This document shows, one piece after another, positions 12,401-20,545 of a stretch of DNA of 64,000 nucleotides. The notes below the pieces were generated by a model that did no database searches, was not told the origin of the DNA, and saw nothing but the letters and a program-made list of their open reading frames with translations. Source of the DNA: Chrysaora quinquecirrha. Lineage: Eukaryota > Cnidaria > Scyphozoa > Semaeostomeae > Pelagiidae. Location of the stretch: positions 8,248,468 to 8,312,467 of the forward strand of contig JACTAT010000032.1 in NCBI GenBank assembly GCA_014526335.1. The letters run 5' to 3'. Both the position numbers and the translations under genes were made by a program. Position 1 is the first letter of the stretch; each line of letters starts with the position of its first letter.

Positions 12401-13915
12401 TTCCCCAGTGCGTCTTTAGGTTTCGTGATTATTTAGGACCAGGTCGAGTCTGATTTCCGCGCCAAAATGGCTGGCAAGAGCGCGAAGCCAACTTTTTTAG
12501 TTTTTGAAGTGTCAAGATTTGTCAGATGTTGGATTAAAATTTTGATTCATTGCGTGGGTATTCAAATTTTTCGGAGACAGTTATACTTGAAAGAGGATAA
12601 ATACTCATTGGAAACTGCTTGTAAGACCGAATCAGGGAGATCATTTCGTTTTGTTTCGGTTCCACGTCTTCGTAGAATAAAAAAGGGAAGCAAATCTCTG
12701 ATTCGGTTCAAAAGAACACACCCTTAAAGTAGCTGTTGTTCCGTGAGCATCTTTAGTGAAGCATGCACAAGCAGCATCACAATGTTTAATAAATAACACT
12801 CGGAGCTGGGGCACTTTGCTTGCTTTTCCCCCACCACTGAAAAATACCTAAAAAGCACCCTGCTAGACATGTGTTCTGATTCCCATCAGCTTTCTGAGTT
12901 CAGTTGAATTTGAGGTGATTTATATCATGCAGCTTCATGGCACCACTTATATGCATCCGACTTGCGCCCTTTTTGATGCCTTTAAGCTTGTGTCCAAAAT
13001 CTGTAATTACCATTACTCTGTATGGCTAATATTAAGGATGGAAATTTTATATGTGCCAAGTCATGACGATTTTTAATGCATATTTCAGGGCGAGAATGGG
13101 TGAGATGTCTTTTGCAATAAAGGCTATAACAACACTGATGGAATCTTTAAAGAAAGCTAGCAAGAATATCCCAAATTCAGGTACATTTAATACGTGTCAT
13201 ACTGTACTTATTGATGCAGTTAAAGGAGGATTTCTTAGCCGTATGACTTCGAGAGTTACTCGGCCATTTCATTGAGCTATATAGCTCGGTGGAAACGTTG
13301 TTGGCTCCCTGGTCATGCAGTCCAGGTTCGAATCCTATCTATTGTGGTATGCCACTTGTAGAAAAATCTAGATCTATATCTGGATATATTCCACCGTATG
13401 TATCCAATTGCTGCGGTCTACGTATTTCTGGCGCTTATACTCTGAGATGTGTCAAACCTAAAATCTTTTTAAGTATGATTCCGCTTTCTATCGCAATACG
13501 ACTCAAAGACTCTTTGTCCTTTATTTCATGTTTTTGAATGTTTCTGAAGAGAGGCATTTCACTTTCAATAAGGCGTACTAGATTCCCAATGAAACAAAAG
13601 GATTTCCAAGGCATTTCTAGGGAATCAACAGACATCTCAGCAAACATTTACAACATATCATGCAGTGAATTGCCCACCAGTTTCTCACACTGAATTTCTC
13701 TGCTCTTTATAGTTGACAAATCGATGTGGGAAGAGGTTATAGAACTGTACCCAGCTCTACTTGACTGCGTAACGTGCAATTCACCGGACGTTCGATTCGC
13801 TCTTAAAGATGCCTTGATTGAATACTCGGCGCTCTTAGCCGTTCCAGGTAAGCGTGACGCGGACGATATACAGAACGGATCCGTTGGTGATGAACGGTGC
13901 GAATTAGAACCTTAA
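383..13915 (+). CDS. MON2: MON2 homolog, C-terminal 993 residues (gene span, 14 exons, 5' truncated by window)
   Basis: MON2 is a large HEAT-repeat-like scaffold related to BIG/GBF Arf-GEFs but without a Sec7 domain. It acts at Golgi and endosome membranes in endosome-to-Golgi traffic, with Dopey and flippase partners (family knowledge). Exons: 383-456, 576-663, 1464-1565, 2555-2665, 3404-3579, 4161-4323, 4625-4939, 5673-6867, 7433-7499, 9112-9299, 10325-10420, 11960-12071, 13089-13180, 13713-13915. All junctions are GT-AG, phases match throughout, and the total of 2982 nt ends in TAA. Recognisable conserved stretches, in order, are [116 protein letters not shown] and [10 protein letters not shown]. 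Human MON2 is about 1717 residues, so roughly the last 58% is present. There is no frameshift or stop. The introns host many repeats. Confidence 0.96.
576..663 (+). CDS. MON2: MON2 exon b
   Basis: It completes the Gln codon and reads [18 protein letters not shown], matching the MON2 helical repeat region. It ends in phase 0 at AAG|GTATGA. Confidence 0.93.
664..1463 (+). other. MON2 intron, no clear element
   Basis: This is an 800-bp intron. It holds short inverted GGCC/CCCTGG words around 755-830, but I cannot delimit a transposon. I see no other structure. Confidence 0.5.
1464..1565 (+). CDS. MON2: MON2 exon c
   Basis: These 34 in-phase codons contain [20 protein letters not shown], one of the best conserved MON2 stretches. 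The donor is GAG|GTATGT. Confidence 0.95.
1620..2515. repeat. (GACT)n tetranucleotide array in a MON2 intron
   Basis: About 220 copies of GACT run almost without interruption from 1620 to 2475. A few substitutions are clustered at 2129-2180 (GGCT) and near 1677. After 2475 there is a short degenerate tail with CCTGTAT and CACTCT breaks. The exon c donor is 55 bp before the array and the exon d acceptor is 40 bp after it. Both strands are open in some frames only because a 4-bp repeat lacking a stop yields a 12-nt coding period. Confidence 0.98.
2555..2665 (+). CDS. MON2: MON2 exon d
   Basis: These 37 codons in phase 0 begin [20 protein letters not shown], matching the conserved LEVCQHPHTR-type segment. 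The exon lies just downstream of the GACT array. Confidence 0.93.
2666..3403 (+). other. MON2 intron, no clear element
   Basis: This is a 738-bp AT-rich intron with no ORF, repeat or RNA gene that I can support. Confidence 0.45.
3404..3579 (+). CDS. MON2: MON2 exon e
   Basis: It encodes [20 protein letters not shown] and continues to [14 protein letters not shown]. It ends after two bases of an Asn codon at a GTAAGT donor. Confidence 0.94.
3580..4160 (+). other. MON2 intron, no clear element
   Basis: This 581-bp intron shows no repeat, exon or RNA gene. Confidence 0.45.
4161..4323 (+). CDS. MON2: MON2 exon f
   Basis: It encodes [20 protein letters not shown] through [11 protein letters not shown], nearly identical to vertebrate MON2. 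It ends in phase 0. Confidence 0.96.
4625..4939 (+). CDS. MON2: MON2 exon g
   Basis: It begins [10 protein letters not shown] and includes [17 protein letters not shown] and [20 protein letters not shown]. These are hallmark MON2 residues in the Mon2 C-terminal domain. It has 105 codons in phase 0. Confidence 0.97.
5230..5630. repeat. G-rich degenerate TAGGGT/TTAGAG-type low-complexity stretch
   Basis: The plus strand of this MON2 intron is strongly G+T/purine rich, with scattered GGGTAG, GGATTG and TTAGAG words. It has no regular period, so it may be a decayed simple repeat. Confidence 0.4.
5673..6867 (+). CDS. MON2: MON2 exon h (largest, 1195 nt)
   Basis: It contains [14 protein letters not shown], the signature [19 protein letters not shown], the [10 protein letters not shown] stretch, an acidic [11 protein letters not shown] segment, [30 protein letters not shown] and [17 protein letters not shown]. 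It is continuous with no stop across 398 codons and ends after one base of a Gly codon at G|GTAATT. Confidence 0.97.
6889..7310. mobile_element. Harbinger-like MITE, copy 1 (422 bp)
   Basis: The terminal inverted repeats are GACCCTGGCCAAACGATCAA at the left end and its near complement ending GATCGTTTGGCCAGGGCC at the right end. The flanks are TTA and TAA. Inside are several further direct and inverted copies of the GGCCAAACG-TCAAACATT word, which may be subterminal transposase sites. It has no transposase ORF. Intact copies elsewhere in the window show TTA or TAA 3-bp target duplications, typical of PIF/Harbinger. Confidence 0.85.
7433..7499 (+). CDS. MON2: MON2 exon i
   Basis: It reads [20 protein letters not shown], corresponding to the vertebrate WPELANTFEDFLF segment. 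Phases are 1 in and 2 out. Confidence 0.93.
7550..7830. mobile_element. Decayed Harbinger-like MITE fragment
   Basis: It carries repeated words of the same family (CAATGTTTGATC, GACGTGGC-AAAC, TTTGACAAACAATGTT) but no intact termini. It lies 240 bp from copy 1 and is probably an older, nested or broken insertion. Confidence 0.6.
8819..8914. mobile_element. Short palindromic MITE-like hairpin
   Basis: The arms are CCCCGTTTACACGGTATCGG at the left and GATCCCGTGTAAACAGGG at the right, with a second GGATCCG inverted pair inside, around a ~40-bp loop. The outer word resembles the termini of the element at 23384-23702, so it may be a minimal derivative of that family. Confidence 0.55.
9112..9299 (+). 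CDS. MON2: MON2 exon j
   Basis: It encodes [20 protein letters not shown] and [17 protein letters not shown]. Two donors, at 9288 (G|GTAGCT) and 9300 (G|GTATGT), keep the same phase. I chose 9300 as the better consensus match. The alternative removes four residues. Confidence 0.92.
9340..9465. repeat. Degenerate GATTA/ATGATT low-complexity tract
   Basis: There are irregular repeats of TGATTAATGATTATGATG immediately upstream of the 120-bp minisatellite. Confidence 0.7.
9510..10155. repeat. 30-bp/120-bp hierarchical minisatellite in a MON2 intron
   Basis: The 120-bp unit starts near 9511, 9631, 9751, 9871 and 9991 and is five-plus copies long. Each unit is four related 30-mers beginning GACGGAGC(T/C)CTCC, GACGGAGCCCTCC, GGCGGAGCTGTCCCC and GACTGAGTTCTCCC. 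The 30-mers differ more from each other than the 120-mers do, so amplification went in two steps. The two last 120-mers share variants (GATGGAGCC, GATTGTA), showing local homogenisation. Because the period is a multiple of 3, the minus strand stays open for 231 codons. Confidence 0.95.
10325..10420 (+). CDS. MON2: MON2 exon k
   Basis: It encodes [20 protein letters not shown] plus [11 protein letters not shown], the conserved [10 protein letters not shown] segment. It ends after one base of a Thr codon at GTAAG. Confidence 0.95.
10421..11749 (+). other. MON2 intron, no delimited element
   Basis: This 1.3-kb AT-rich sequence has recurring AAGTTCTTT and AAGGAACTT words near 10560-10640 and 10890-10990 that suggest an old inverted-repeat element. 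I could not find clean termini. Confidence 0.4.
11750..11894 (+). other. Possible frame-disrupting cassette (poison) exon of MON2
   Basis: This 145-nt segment is flanked by TTTTAACAG and GTGAGG. It stays open for 48 codons when joined to exon k in phase. Its 3n+1 length would put the next exon out of frame, giving a TAA seven codons into it. The encoded residues (start [20 protein letters not shown]) match nothing I know in MON2. It could be an NMD exon or chance. Confidence 0.35.
11960..12071 (+). CDS. MON2: MON2 exon l
   Basis: It encodes [20 protein letters not shown] and [15 protein letters not shown], matching vertebrate IEDERLSGKCPLPR. It joins exon k directly in phase, skipping 11750-11894. 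Confidence 0.95.
12207..12723. mobile_element. MITE-like element with GGGTGCGTTCTTTTGG termini
   Basis: The ends are GGGTGCGTTCTTTTGGA at the left and TTCAAAAGAACACACCC at the right, an imperfect inverted repeat. The flanks are CTA and TTA. Internal palindromic AGCGAAGC/GCTTCGCT words sit at 12280-12350. It has no transposase. A related element lies at 28958-29538. The superfamily is unresolved. Confidence 0.7.
13089..13180 (+). CDS. MON2: MON2 exon m
   Basis: It encodes [20 protein letters not shown], corresponding to the vertebrate TEIIFVLKAVSTLIDSLKK segment. Phases are 2 in and 1 out. Confidence 0.94.
13271..13350 (+). mobile_element. tRNA-like SINE head
   Basis: An A-box-like TAGCTCGGTGGAAACG and a B-box GGTTCGAATCC sit about 30 bp apart, as in a tRNA. 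The T-stem and acceptor pairings are poor, so this looks like a SINE head or tRNA pseudogene in the MON2 intron. I could not define the 3' end. Confidence 0.5.
13713..13915 (+). CDS. MON2: MON2 terminal exon
   Basis: It reads [20 protein letters not shown], then [17 protein letters not shown], and ends with a short polar tail containing QNG, as vertebrate MON2 does, followed by TAA. A GTAAGC word at 13849 could act as a donor, but the read-through tail fits the family. Confidence 0.95.
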
Positions 13916-14194
13916 ATTAAAGAGACAATCTTAAAGATAATTAAATTATCTATAAAGAAAGAGACTTCTGTAATGAGAACCCCCTGCCAATGCTAGCAAT
14001 CATACGTGTCTGAAAGCATTTAGATTCTTTTCACGGGGGTTTGTGTGCAGTTGCTGGCCTGTAATAGTCTAGATTCTGCTCTGTGAAAAAATGACGTTGA
14101 ATGTTATAAATTTTAAGACAATGCCCCCTGGATTTTCTTTATTTTCATAGAATTTTCCATTATGAACTAGGGCTGCATACGGGGGATCTATTGT

Positions 14195-14200
14195 AATAAA
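14195..14200 (+). terminator. Candidate MON2 polyadenylation signal AATAAA
   Basis: AATAAA lies 280 nt after the MON2 stop codon. There is no transcript evidence. Confidence 0.35.
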
Positions 14201-14639
14201 TTATCTTTAAGAATTCTTAGTGAATAATGATGATATCAGTGTATAATGATGATTTATATAAAGGTATATACTACAAATTATGATAATTATGATTGTTTTA
14301 GAGACATAAATTATGCAGTGCTGCGTAAATTATTCAGTGTTTTATCGTCGATTCGAGGTGCAGAAAAAAGCTTGTCAATTGACAGTAAAAACCAGGACAT
14401 TGGAAACTGAGTTTTTGACATTAGCCTATGTAGGTTCTTGTGTATTGAAGTGCAAGTAGTAGTCAGGTTCTTAAAGCAGAGTCTAAGGTAATATACTTAT
14501 TGTACTTTTCATTACCTCATGAATACTTTATATAGTTACATTCTACTGACGTAGATAGAACATACAGGGGCCTTTGAATCTCCTTTACATTTATTGAAAG
14601 GTTAACTATCATGCTTGATTATATTGTAATAGGAGGGAG

Positions 14640-14900
14640 GCTTCGGGGGGTATCAAAACCCCAAAACCCGGAAGAAAATTAGGACAAACCCGAAAACCCG
14701 GATGACCTTAGTTTCAAAACTTTTTTAAGAATTTTACACATTGGATACTTTGTAATGCTTGAAACCCGAAAATCCACACATTTTTACTATAATACCTGGA
14801 ACCCGAGCTAAAAAATGGCAAAACCCGTTGCCCATTAAATATACTTGACCCGAAAACCCGCACGATTTTTTGGAAAAACCCGGAAACCTGAGCCCCCCCC
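14640..14900. repeat. Degenerate AAACCCG repeat
   Basis: There are irregular repeats of AAACCCG(G/A)AA, interrupted by AT-rich spacers and ending in a C9 run. Confidence 0.6.
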
Positions 14901-15145
14901 CTAATAGTGGTACATGCTAATTTGCATGAGGGATAAGCGGTTTTTAGGTACTGACACAGAACAGGGTACCGGTTCTTTTTTGTTGAGTCTGCAAAGAGGA
15001 TCGCTTATAGAGTTGTTGGCCTGTAAAACATATTTCCTAATCGAACAGAAGTAGAGACAGGAGACGAAATGGCTTGATTTATGGACAGGATATTGCCTCT
15101 TTCCCAAGGTATGTCGAAAGTTTTAAATTTTGAAATAGTTTAAAC

Positions 15146-15470
15146 AGTGAGCAGCGAGAGCAGCGTAGCGTAGTGGTTAGCACTTTCGCCATTTGGGCTC
15201 AAGGTCTCTGGTTCAAATCCAGGCTAGGGAGCACAAATTTACAAGGTGTAAAAACCTTGCTCTCTGTGACACCGCACCAAGGTGTAAAATTGGTAGCGCC
15301 GACTGTATGGCTGCTAGCAAGTCGATATATACTCCCCAGGAAGTATAGCAAAAAAGATGGAAAATGGAAAAATGGCCTGAGGTAAGGGGGTAAATAGTTG
15401 TAAAGCGCTGCTGAATATACCCAGCGGTAGATAACGGTGCTATATAAAATCCATGACCTTTACCTTTACC
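15146..15470 (+). mobile_element. tRNA-derived SINE (325 bp) with 7-bp target duplication
   Basis: The head has an A box (GCGTAGTGGTTAGCAC) and a B box (GGTTCAAATCC) with a paired T-stem CTGG/CCAG. The body ends with GTAAAGCGCTGCTGAA and GGTGCTATATAAA words seen in tails of several marine-animal SINEs, then a (TTTACC)n tail. TTTAAAC occurs directly before it (15139-15145) and after it (15471-15477), consistent with target-primed insertion. Confidence 0.8.
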
Positions 15471-16461
15471 TTTAAACCTGAAGTAGTTGTGGTTGTTTTA
15501 ATAACGAAATGACTTGAATATGTAGATACACTTTTTAATAAGCAACTTACCAATTAGCAACTAGGGCTGAGATTTTGTTAAACATCTTGGTTGTGATAGC
15601 TTTCTTATGCAATACGTCGTTACAGTTACATTGAAAGCAAGAACAGAGCTAAAAAGGAGTTTTAGGGGGTACCAGTCAATTAACAAGTTCTATGGGGGCG
15701 AAAACATTAGATATTTTAAGCACCTTTGGAGGCTGGACCAAAAGTCTACAGTAGCTGCTTATTTAAAAAAGTGTATACGGCTTAAAATTCAAATTTTCAG
15801 ACCGTCCTTCAAAAATTGCACCGTGCGAGAAAAGCCTCTTGCGGGGCAGTGGCATTCGCACGATCCATTTTGCTATGCCGCACGGCAGTGACACTGCCAC
15901 GGCATCGAGTCGCTGCTGTGCCTGAACTTGTCTAGTGTCTGCTAGTGACGCTGCATTATCGAACACAAAATTCTGTAACTCGAATTTGCATCACACGGAG
16001 CGGTCCTCTTAGAGGAATTCTCTAAATTCGCTACAGTGTACATGTTTGTATTTTAGAATTAACACTTTTTATTATCTTTATAACTTATTATTTGCAATGA
16101 ACGTTTACCAGATTAAGATGATCATCGCGGCCATTTTTGCTGGCCCGATATTTGAATCTTCGTGTAAAGTAAAGAATCCGTTGGCCCACGTCATAAATAA
16201 ACCGGTATTTTTAATTACATTACTTGTTTGGTAACGTTTTATTGTATTAATACATGCACATTTGTTCTGTAAAGAAGCCTGACAAACCGCATTGTAATTC
16301 AACCCACGACAACCAATAAAACTGATTTGCTTTGGACTGAACTTTGCTTGTTCAATTCATCATTGTAACTGTATTAACTTTGCCTCATAGGAAAACACAG
16401 AACGGGGGAATGGAATGAGAAATGGATCTTGGAACAGCATAGGTAAGCTTTTTATGTCATT

Positions 16462-17295
16462 TGCAAATAGACCTTTACAAAGAGGTCTGGGTCAGTGTGA
16501 CCTTTTTCTGAAAGACGGCAGACATTTTGAGTAAAGGAATACGATCTTGATTGCTGAGTTGCTTCACGAGAGGTACACTTTTTTTTAATAAGCACCTTGA
16601 CTTTCGTCCAGCCATCAAAATTGCTTAAAATTTTAGACATTTCAGCCCTCAAAGTTACTTAAACGTTGCTTAACATTTTTTGTGCCTACCAACCACCCTT
16701 GACTTCGCGGGTCAAAATCGTCATCTGTTAGGCGTACAACATGACTTTTTGGAGACAGTCAGTGGAAAAACGTTAGCTAACGAACTTGAATACAAAACAT
16801 AAGAACGAAGAACAATTTCCTAACACAAGAAAGAGAATAAGCTTGGTTATTTGACTTCTTAGTTGCTTACAGTAGTTCAATTGAGCCCTCAAGTTGCTTA
16901 ATGTTAAGGTCAGTTCAGCCCTAGTTGCTTATTGAGCGGTTGCTTATTAAAAAAAATGTGTAGTGCAGCAATTTTCGCTTCGAATTCATTTTAACTGGAT
17001 TCAAAATCAAAGAAAGGATTCAAGTCCTAGCTTATCTGCTCATGGAGGCATTAAAGCAAATACTTTGTGAGTTACTTGCATATTGTTTCCAAAGTTCCTG
17101 CAGATATTTTTGACATTTATTACCGCAGATTCCTTTTCTCTCTTTTGATTCACTATTCGTGAAATTGAAGCAAAATTTACTGCACTACCTCTTTTATGCG
17201 ACCACAGTCCTTATAAGGAATCCCTCTCAAAATGTCCACCATCTTCCAGAAAAATTTGGCGCCGACCCAGACCTCTTTGAAAGGTCTATTAGCAG
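16462..17295. mobile_element. Foldback element with long inverted arms (~830 bp)
   Basis: The left arm starts GCAAATAGACCTTTACAAAG then AGGTCTGGGTC. The right arm ends GACCCAGACCTCTTTG then AAAGGTCTATTAGC. Similarity in inverted orientation extends over 120 bp or more and includes the ATCAAG/AGGAAT and TTTCAGAAA words. An inner inverted pair AATAAGCA/TGCTTATT lies at about 16588 and 16945. It has no ORF. A right-arm relative occurs at 61310-61510. Confidence 0.75.
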
Positions 17296-17299
17296 TATT

Positions 17300-18361
17300 C
17301 ATGATCACGTGATAAAACCTACGTCGCTTGAATTTACGATATAGAAAATTTGATTGATTATTTAGGGTATTGGGGGCGATAGAACTTTTCGATGAAAGGC
17401 CTACTGAAATTGTTGACGGGTACGTTTACATTCTAGAAAGCACGTCCCTAATCAAGACCTGGTCGAGGTTAAGTGGTCTTGAAGGACGCAGTGTCAATAT
17501 AGTCAAAGGCGAACCATGTTGGCAAGTCTTCTGTCCCAGTGGAATGAATTGACACCGAGTCACATCATAGCCATGATGGTCACAAGCAATATCTGTAGTG
17601 AGACAACGGAGCACTGTGTAATAATCCGGTGTTTGGTGTCTCTTTTTCCCAGTCCGTGGTTTACATATAGTTGACGGAGAATTGCACAATCGTCGGCCTG
17701 CCGTGACACTTTGGGCTTATTTCTGTAACTCGATATTTTCCTTTTAGAGAAAAGCTTTCCTAGAATGATTGCGACACTGGCTGGTTCAGTTACCGCATTT
17801 GCCTGTCGGAGTTTTGTTGTGATACATATCCTGCCTGGTTGGTTTATATTGGTCGTGTATTGATCACGCTGGTTGTTTATAAAGGTGACTCATATATTTT
17901 TTCTTTAATACGTAGCATAAGACAGATAATGTAATGACAACGCTTGTCGATATGATATAGCCTGTTCTCAATATCATTCATTTATTAACTCCGCGGTTTT
18001 ACGAATGATGGTGTTCTTACATGTAGTTGTTATAAGATACTAAGAAGCTCAAGTCTGAAAATCGGAAAGGTTTCTAGATTTCGAATAACTGGAAATCTTC
18101 ATTAGTGTCTCAATTTTGCCAACTCATGACGTTGTGGTTCGATCTTAATGAGACTTTTTATCTAACGTTTGTGTTGAATCAAGAAAGTTAGGGATAAAGA
18201 ATGCTCGTGTCTGCGTCAAACGCAGCGATACTGCAAAGTATTTCATTTTTTATAAGAACTATTTATGGTTTAAACACGATCCTGAATTTTTGATTAAAAT
18301 TGTTGGTGAAATAGCTTTGGCTTTTACAGTACATCCTTGAAAATATTGTCAATTGCAAGTT
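17300..18361. other. Intergenic, nothing recognised
   Basis: This AT-rich DNA has a short open stretch at 17370-17552 that has no recognisable motif or exon signals. Confidence 0.4.
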
Positions 18362-18697
18362 TGTACACTCTTTTTGTTTTATAAGAAACCAGGAAATTTT
18401 GATTGAGGCTGGCTGTTCTTAAGTTTTTCCCTTTTTCGGGCCTGAAATGTTCTTAATCTGTTCTTAATTCTTGAGGGCTGGACCAATGTCGAGTTTTAGT
18501 TATTGAAAAAAGCATGCTATTTCATTGTTTGCTTGCTTTTTACAATTTATGGAACACGAGCTTTGATATTTAGCTGATATTGTTAAAGAAGAAGGTAATA
18601 GCAAACTCAGCTTGTTCTTATTTTGTTCTTAAAATCTGGGCAAAATCCAGGCTCGTGTTCTTATAAAATTGTTCTTATAAAAGAAAAAGAGTGTACA
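18362..18697. mobile_element. MITE with TGTACACTC termini (~336 bp)
   Basis: The left end TGTACACTCTTTTTGTTTTA mirrors the right end, which finishes AAGAAAAAGAGTGTACA, for about 26 bp with few mismatches. Internal TTCTTAA/GTTCTTAT words are repeated. It has no ORF. A target duplication could not be separated from the palindromic TGTACA. Confidence 0.75.
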
Positions 18698-19028
18698 CCA
18701 TCAATTGTTATTTGTAAGTTTATCTAAAATTCAACAGTGATGTTGAGCTAAATTTCTCGTAAGAACAACTGTCGAGGAGCTAACAAATTAAGAACAGATT
18801 AAGATCATCTCCGGCTGAAAAAATAGATAAAATATTCAGAGCAGCCATCCTACTGTCTCTTATAACAAATGCTAACGGTAGAAAAGCCACCGAAACACTA
18901 CGATCTTTGTTTCTTTGCGTTGCCTTCTAGGCTTAGTAGAACGTTTCTTCAGCGAAATTATTCCCCTGATAAAGTTTCTTAAATTTTTGGCTGTCTAAAA
19001 ATGTCTACATTTCCTGTAAAGACTTTTA

Positions 19029-19301
19029 GGCCCTGGCCAAACGATCAAACATTGTTGGTCAAACATTTAAGATTTGCTTTACAAGCAATGTTTGACCGTT
19101 TCGCGACGTCAAAAACATTGCATGACAAGCAGAAATAAGCTAAAATTGCTGCGCAATGTTTTTGAAATAGTTCAAAAACATTTTGCTTGTCGCAGGCAAA
19201 AAATGTTTGCCAACCAATGTTTTGCCAAACGGTCAAACCTTTTGCTTGACGAGAAAATTTGAAATGTTTGACAAACAATGTTTGATCGTTTGGCCAGTGC
19301 C
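19029..19301. mobile_element. Harbinger-like MITE, copy 2 (273 bp)
   Basis: The termini are GGCCCTGGCCAAACGATCAA and GATCGTTTGGCCAGTGCC. TTA is duplicated on both sides (19026-19028 and 19302-19304). This is one of the cleanest copies in the window. Internal GTTTGACCGTTTCG and AACGGTCAAACC words repeat the TIR core. Confidence 0.9.
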
Positions 19302-19414
19302 TTACCTGCTTAAAGATTACATGAGATTTTTTGAAAACAAAACGGTCTATCATGAAGATTTGCCTGAGATTTCTTAACAATAAGATTTCTGACAAGTTGT
19401 ACATTTCACTTGGA

Positions 19415-19475
19415 CTGATTTGTCTCTTGGGATTCGCTAGGATTCGCAGAAAAATCCCAGCGACAAATCACTGAA
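19415..19475. repeat. Short hairpin in intergenic DNA
   Basis: GATTTGTCTCTTGGGATT pairs with AATCCCAGCGACAAATC across a loop holding two ATTCGC words. It may be a MITE remnant. Confidence 0.5.
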
Positions 19476-20194
19476 ATCATCTACATCCGTGCTTGAGCCT
19501 ATTATTTAACAAGAAATCCCTGAAATCACAGGAAATCCTTTCTTCGTAGAGTAACCTTTTGGTTTCTTATAAGAATGAGTTGCTCTTTGGACCCAGAAAT
19601 TTTGAGGAAAAAATTGTAGATTATAGGGCCAAGTTACTTTTAGTTTATTGCGCATGTTTCATCGTCGTTCAAACCTTTCTTTTACTGTTGCCTTTTCTCT
19701 CTCTGACGTATCATTTAGAAGCTAGAAGGGGCACTATATATACATTGGATACTTGGGACGTTGGAGGCCTCTTTGGTTTAGCAACTTTCATTGTTCGTTC
19801 TTCTGGAAGTTTACAGTGGTCCTGCATCGCTTCGCTTTCCACTTTATAAAACCTCGCTAACTTTTTTTTCCTTTCGCATCTGAAACTTTCTAGTCTACCT
19901 TCTATATGTTTGGAAATCCCTGATTGCCCTATGGTTCGTTTTTTTTAGAATAACAGGCGAAACCCATAGCATTCCTTTGCTTTGAAGAGAGTAGAAAATA
20001 GGGTTGCTGGATATCTCGTGATGACAGCATGCTCTCCAACTGGGTCCTTCTCAGAATCTGCGGTCAGCTTTAGCCATCTGCTCTAGGGGGCATTTATAGC
20101 AATAAGCAACAGAAAAGGAAAACCTGACTTATAAACACGTGAAAGTACACACATTTTAGTGTTGCATTGTTTGACGCTATAAATAGAGTTAGTT

Positions 20195-20545
20195 TTTGTC
20201 TTCACATCATTGTCATCATGATCATGTTCTTTGTCGTCATCATCATCGTGATCATCATAGTCATCATCAGCATCAACATGATCATGGTAATGATCATCAA
20301 TATGATTATGATTAGGATCATGATCGTGACCATCATCACCATAATCATCGTCGTCGTCATCATTGTCATCATGATCGTCTTGAATCAAGACTCTTGATCG
20401 ACATTATCCATCAACCATCACCAGCATCATGATCATGATCATGACCAACATCATAATCATCATCATCTTGTTCATCATTATCATCATTATGATCATCATC
20501 ATCGCATATCGCCGTTACAATCATCATCGTATCCTTAATCGTCAT
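20195..20545. repeat. (ATC)n-type compound microsatellite
   Basis: Interrupted ATC/TCA/GTC trinucleotides with GATCATGATCATG blocks run for about 350 bp. The Asp/His-rich and Ile/Met-rich open frames on the two strands are by-products. Confidence 0.95.

Larger units (their letters stand above)
13916..15145. other. MON2 3' flank and intergenic DNA
   Basis: This is probable 3' UTR followed by AT-rich intergenic DNA. From 14640 to 14900 it holds a degenerate AAACCCG/AAAACCCGG repeat. Confidence 0.5.

Noticed and set aside
12467..12727. 86-codon frame inside the MITE at 12207-12723
   Set aside because: No recognisable motif. It ends at the element terminus and has no splice or start context.
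13271..13350. Functional tRNA gene
   Set aside because: A and B boxes are present, but the T-stem and acceptor stem do not pair well. A SINE head or tRNA pseudogene fits better.
15151..15235. Functional tRNA gene
   Set aside because: The box-bearing head continues into a SINE body and TTTACC tail with target duplications.
20083..20397. Asp/His-rich and Ile/Met-rich frames on both strands
   Set aside because: Translation of an ATC-type microsatellite.
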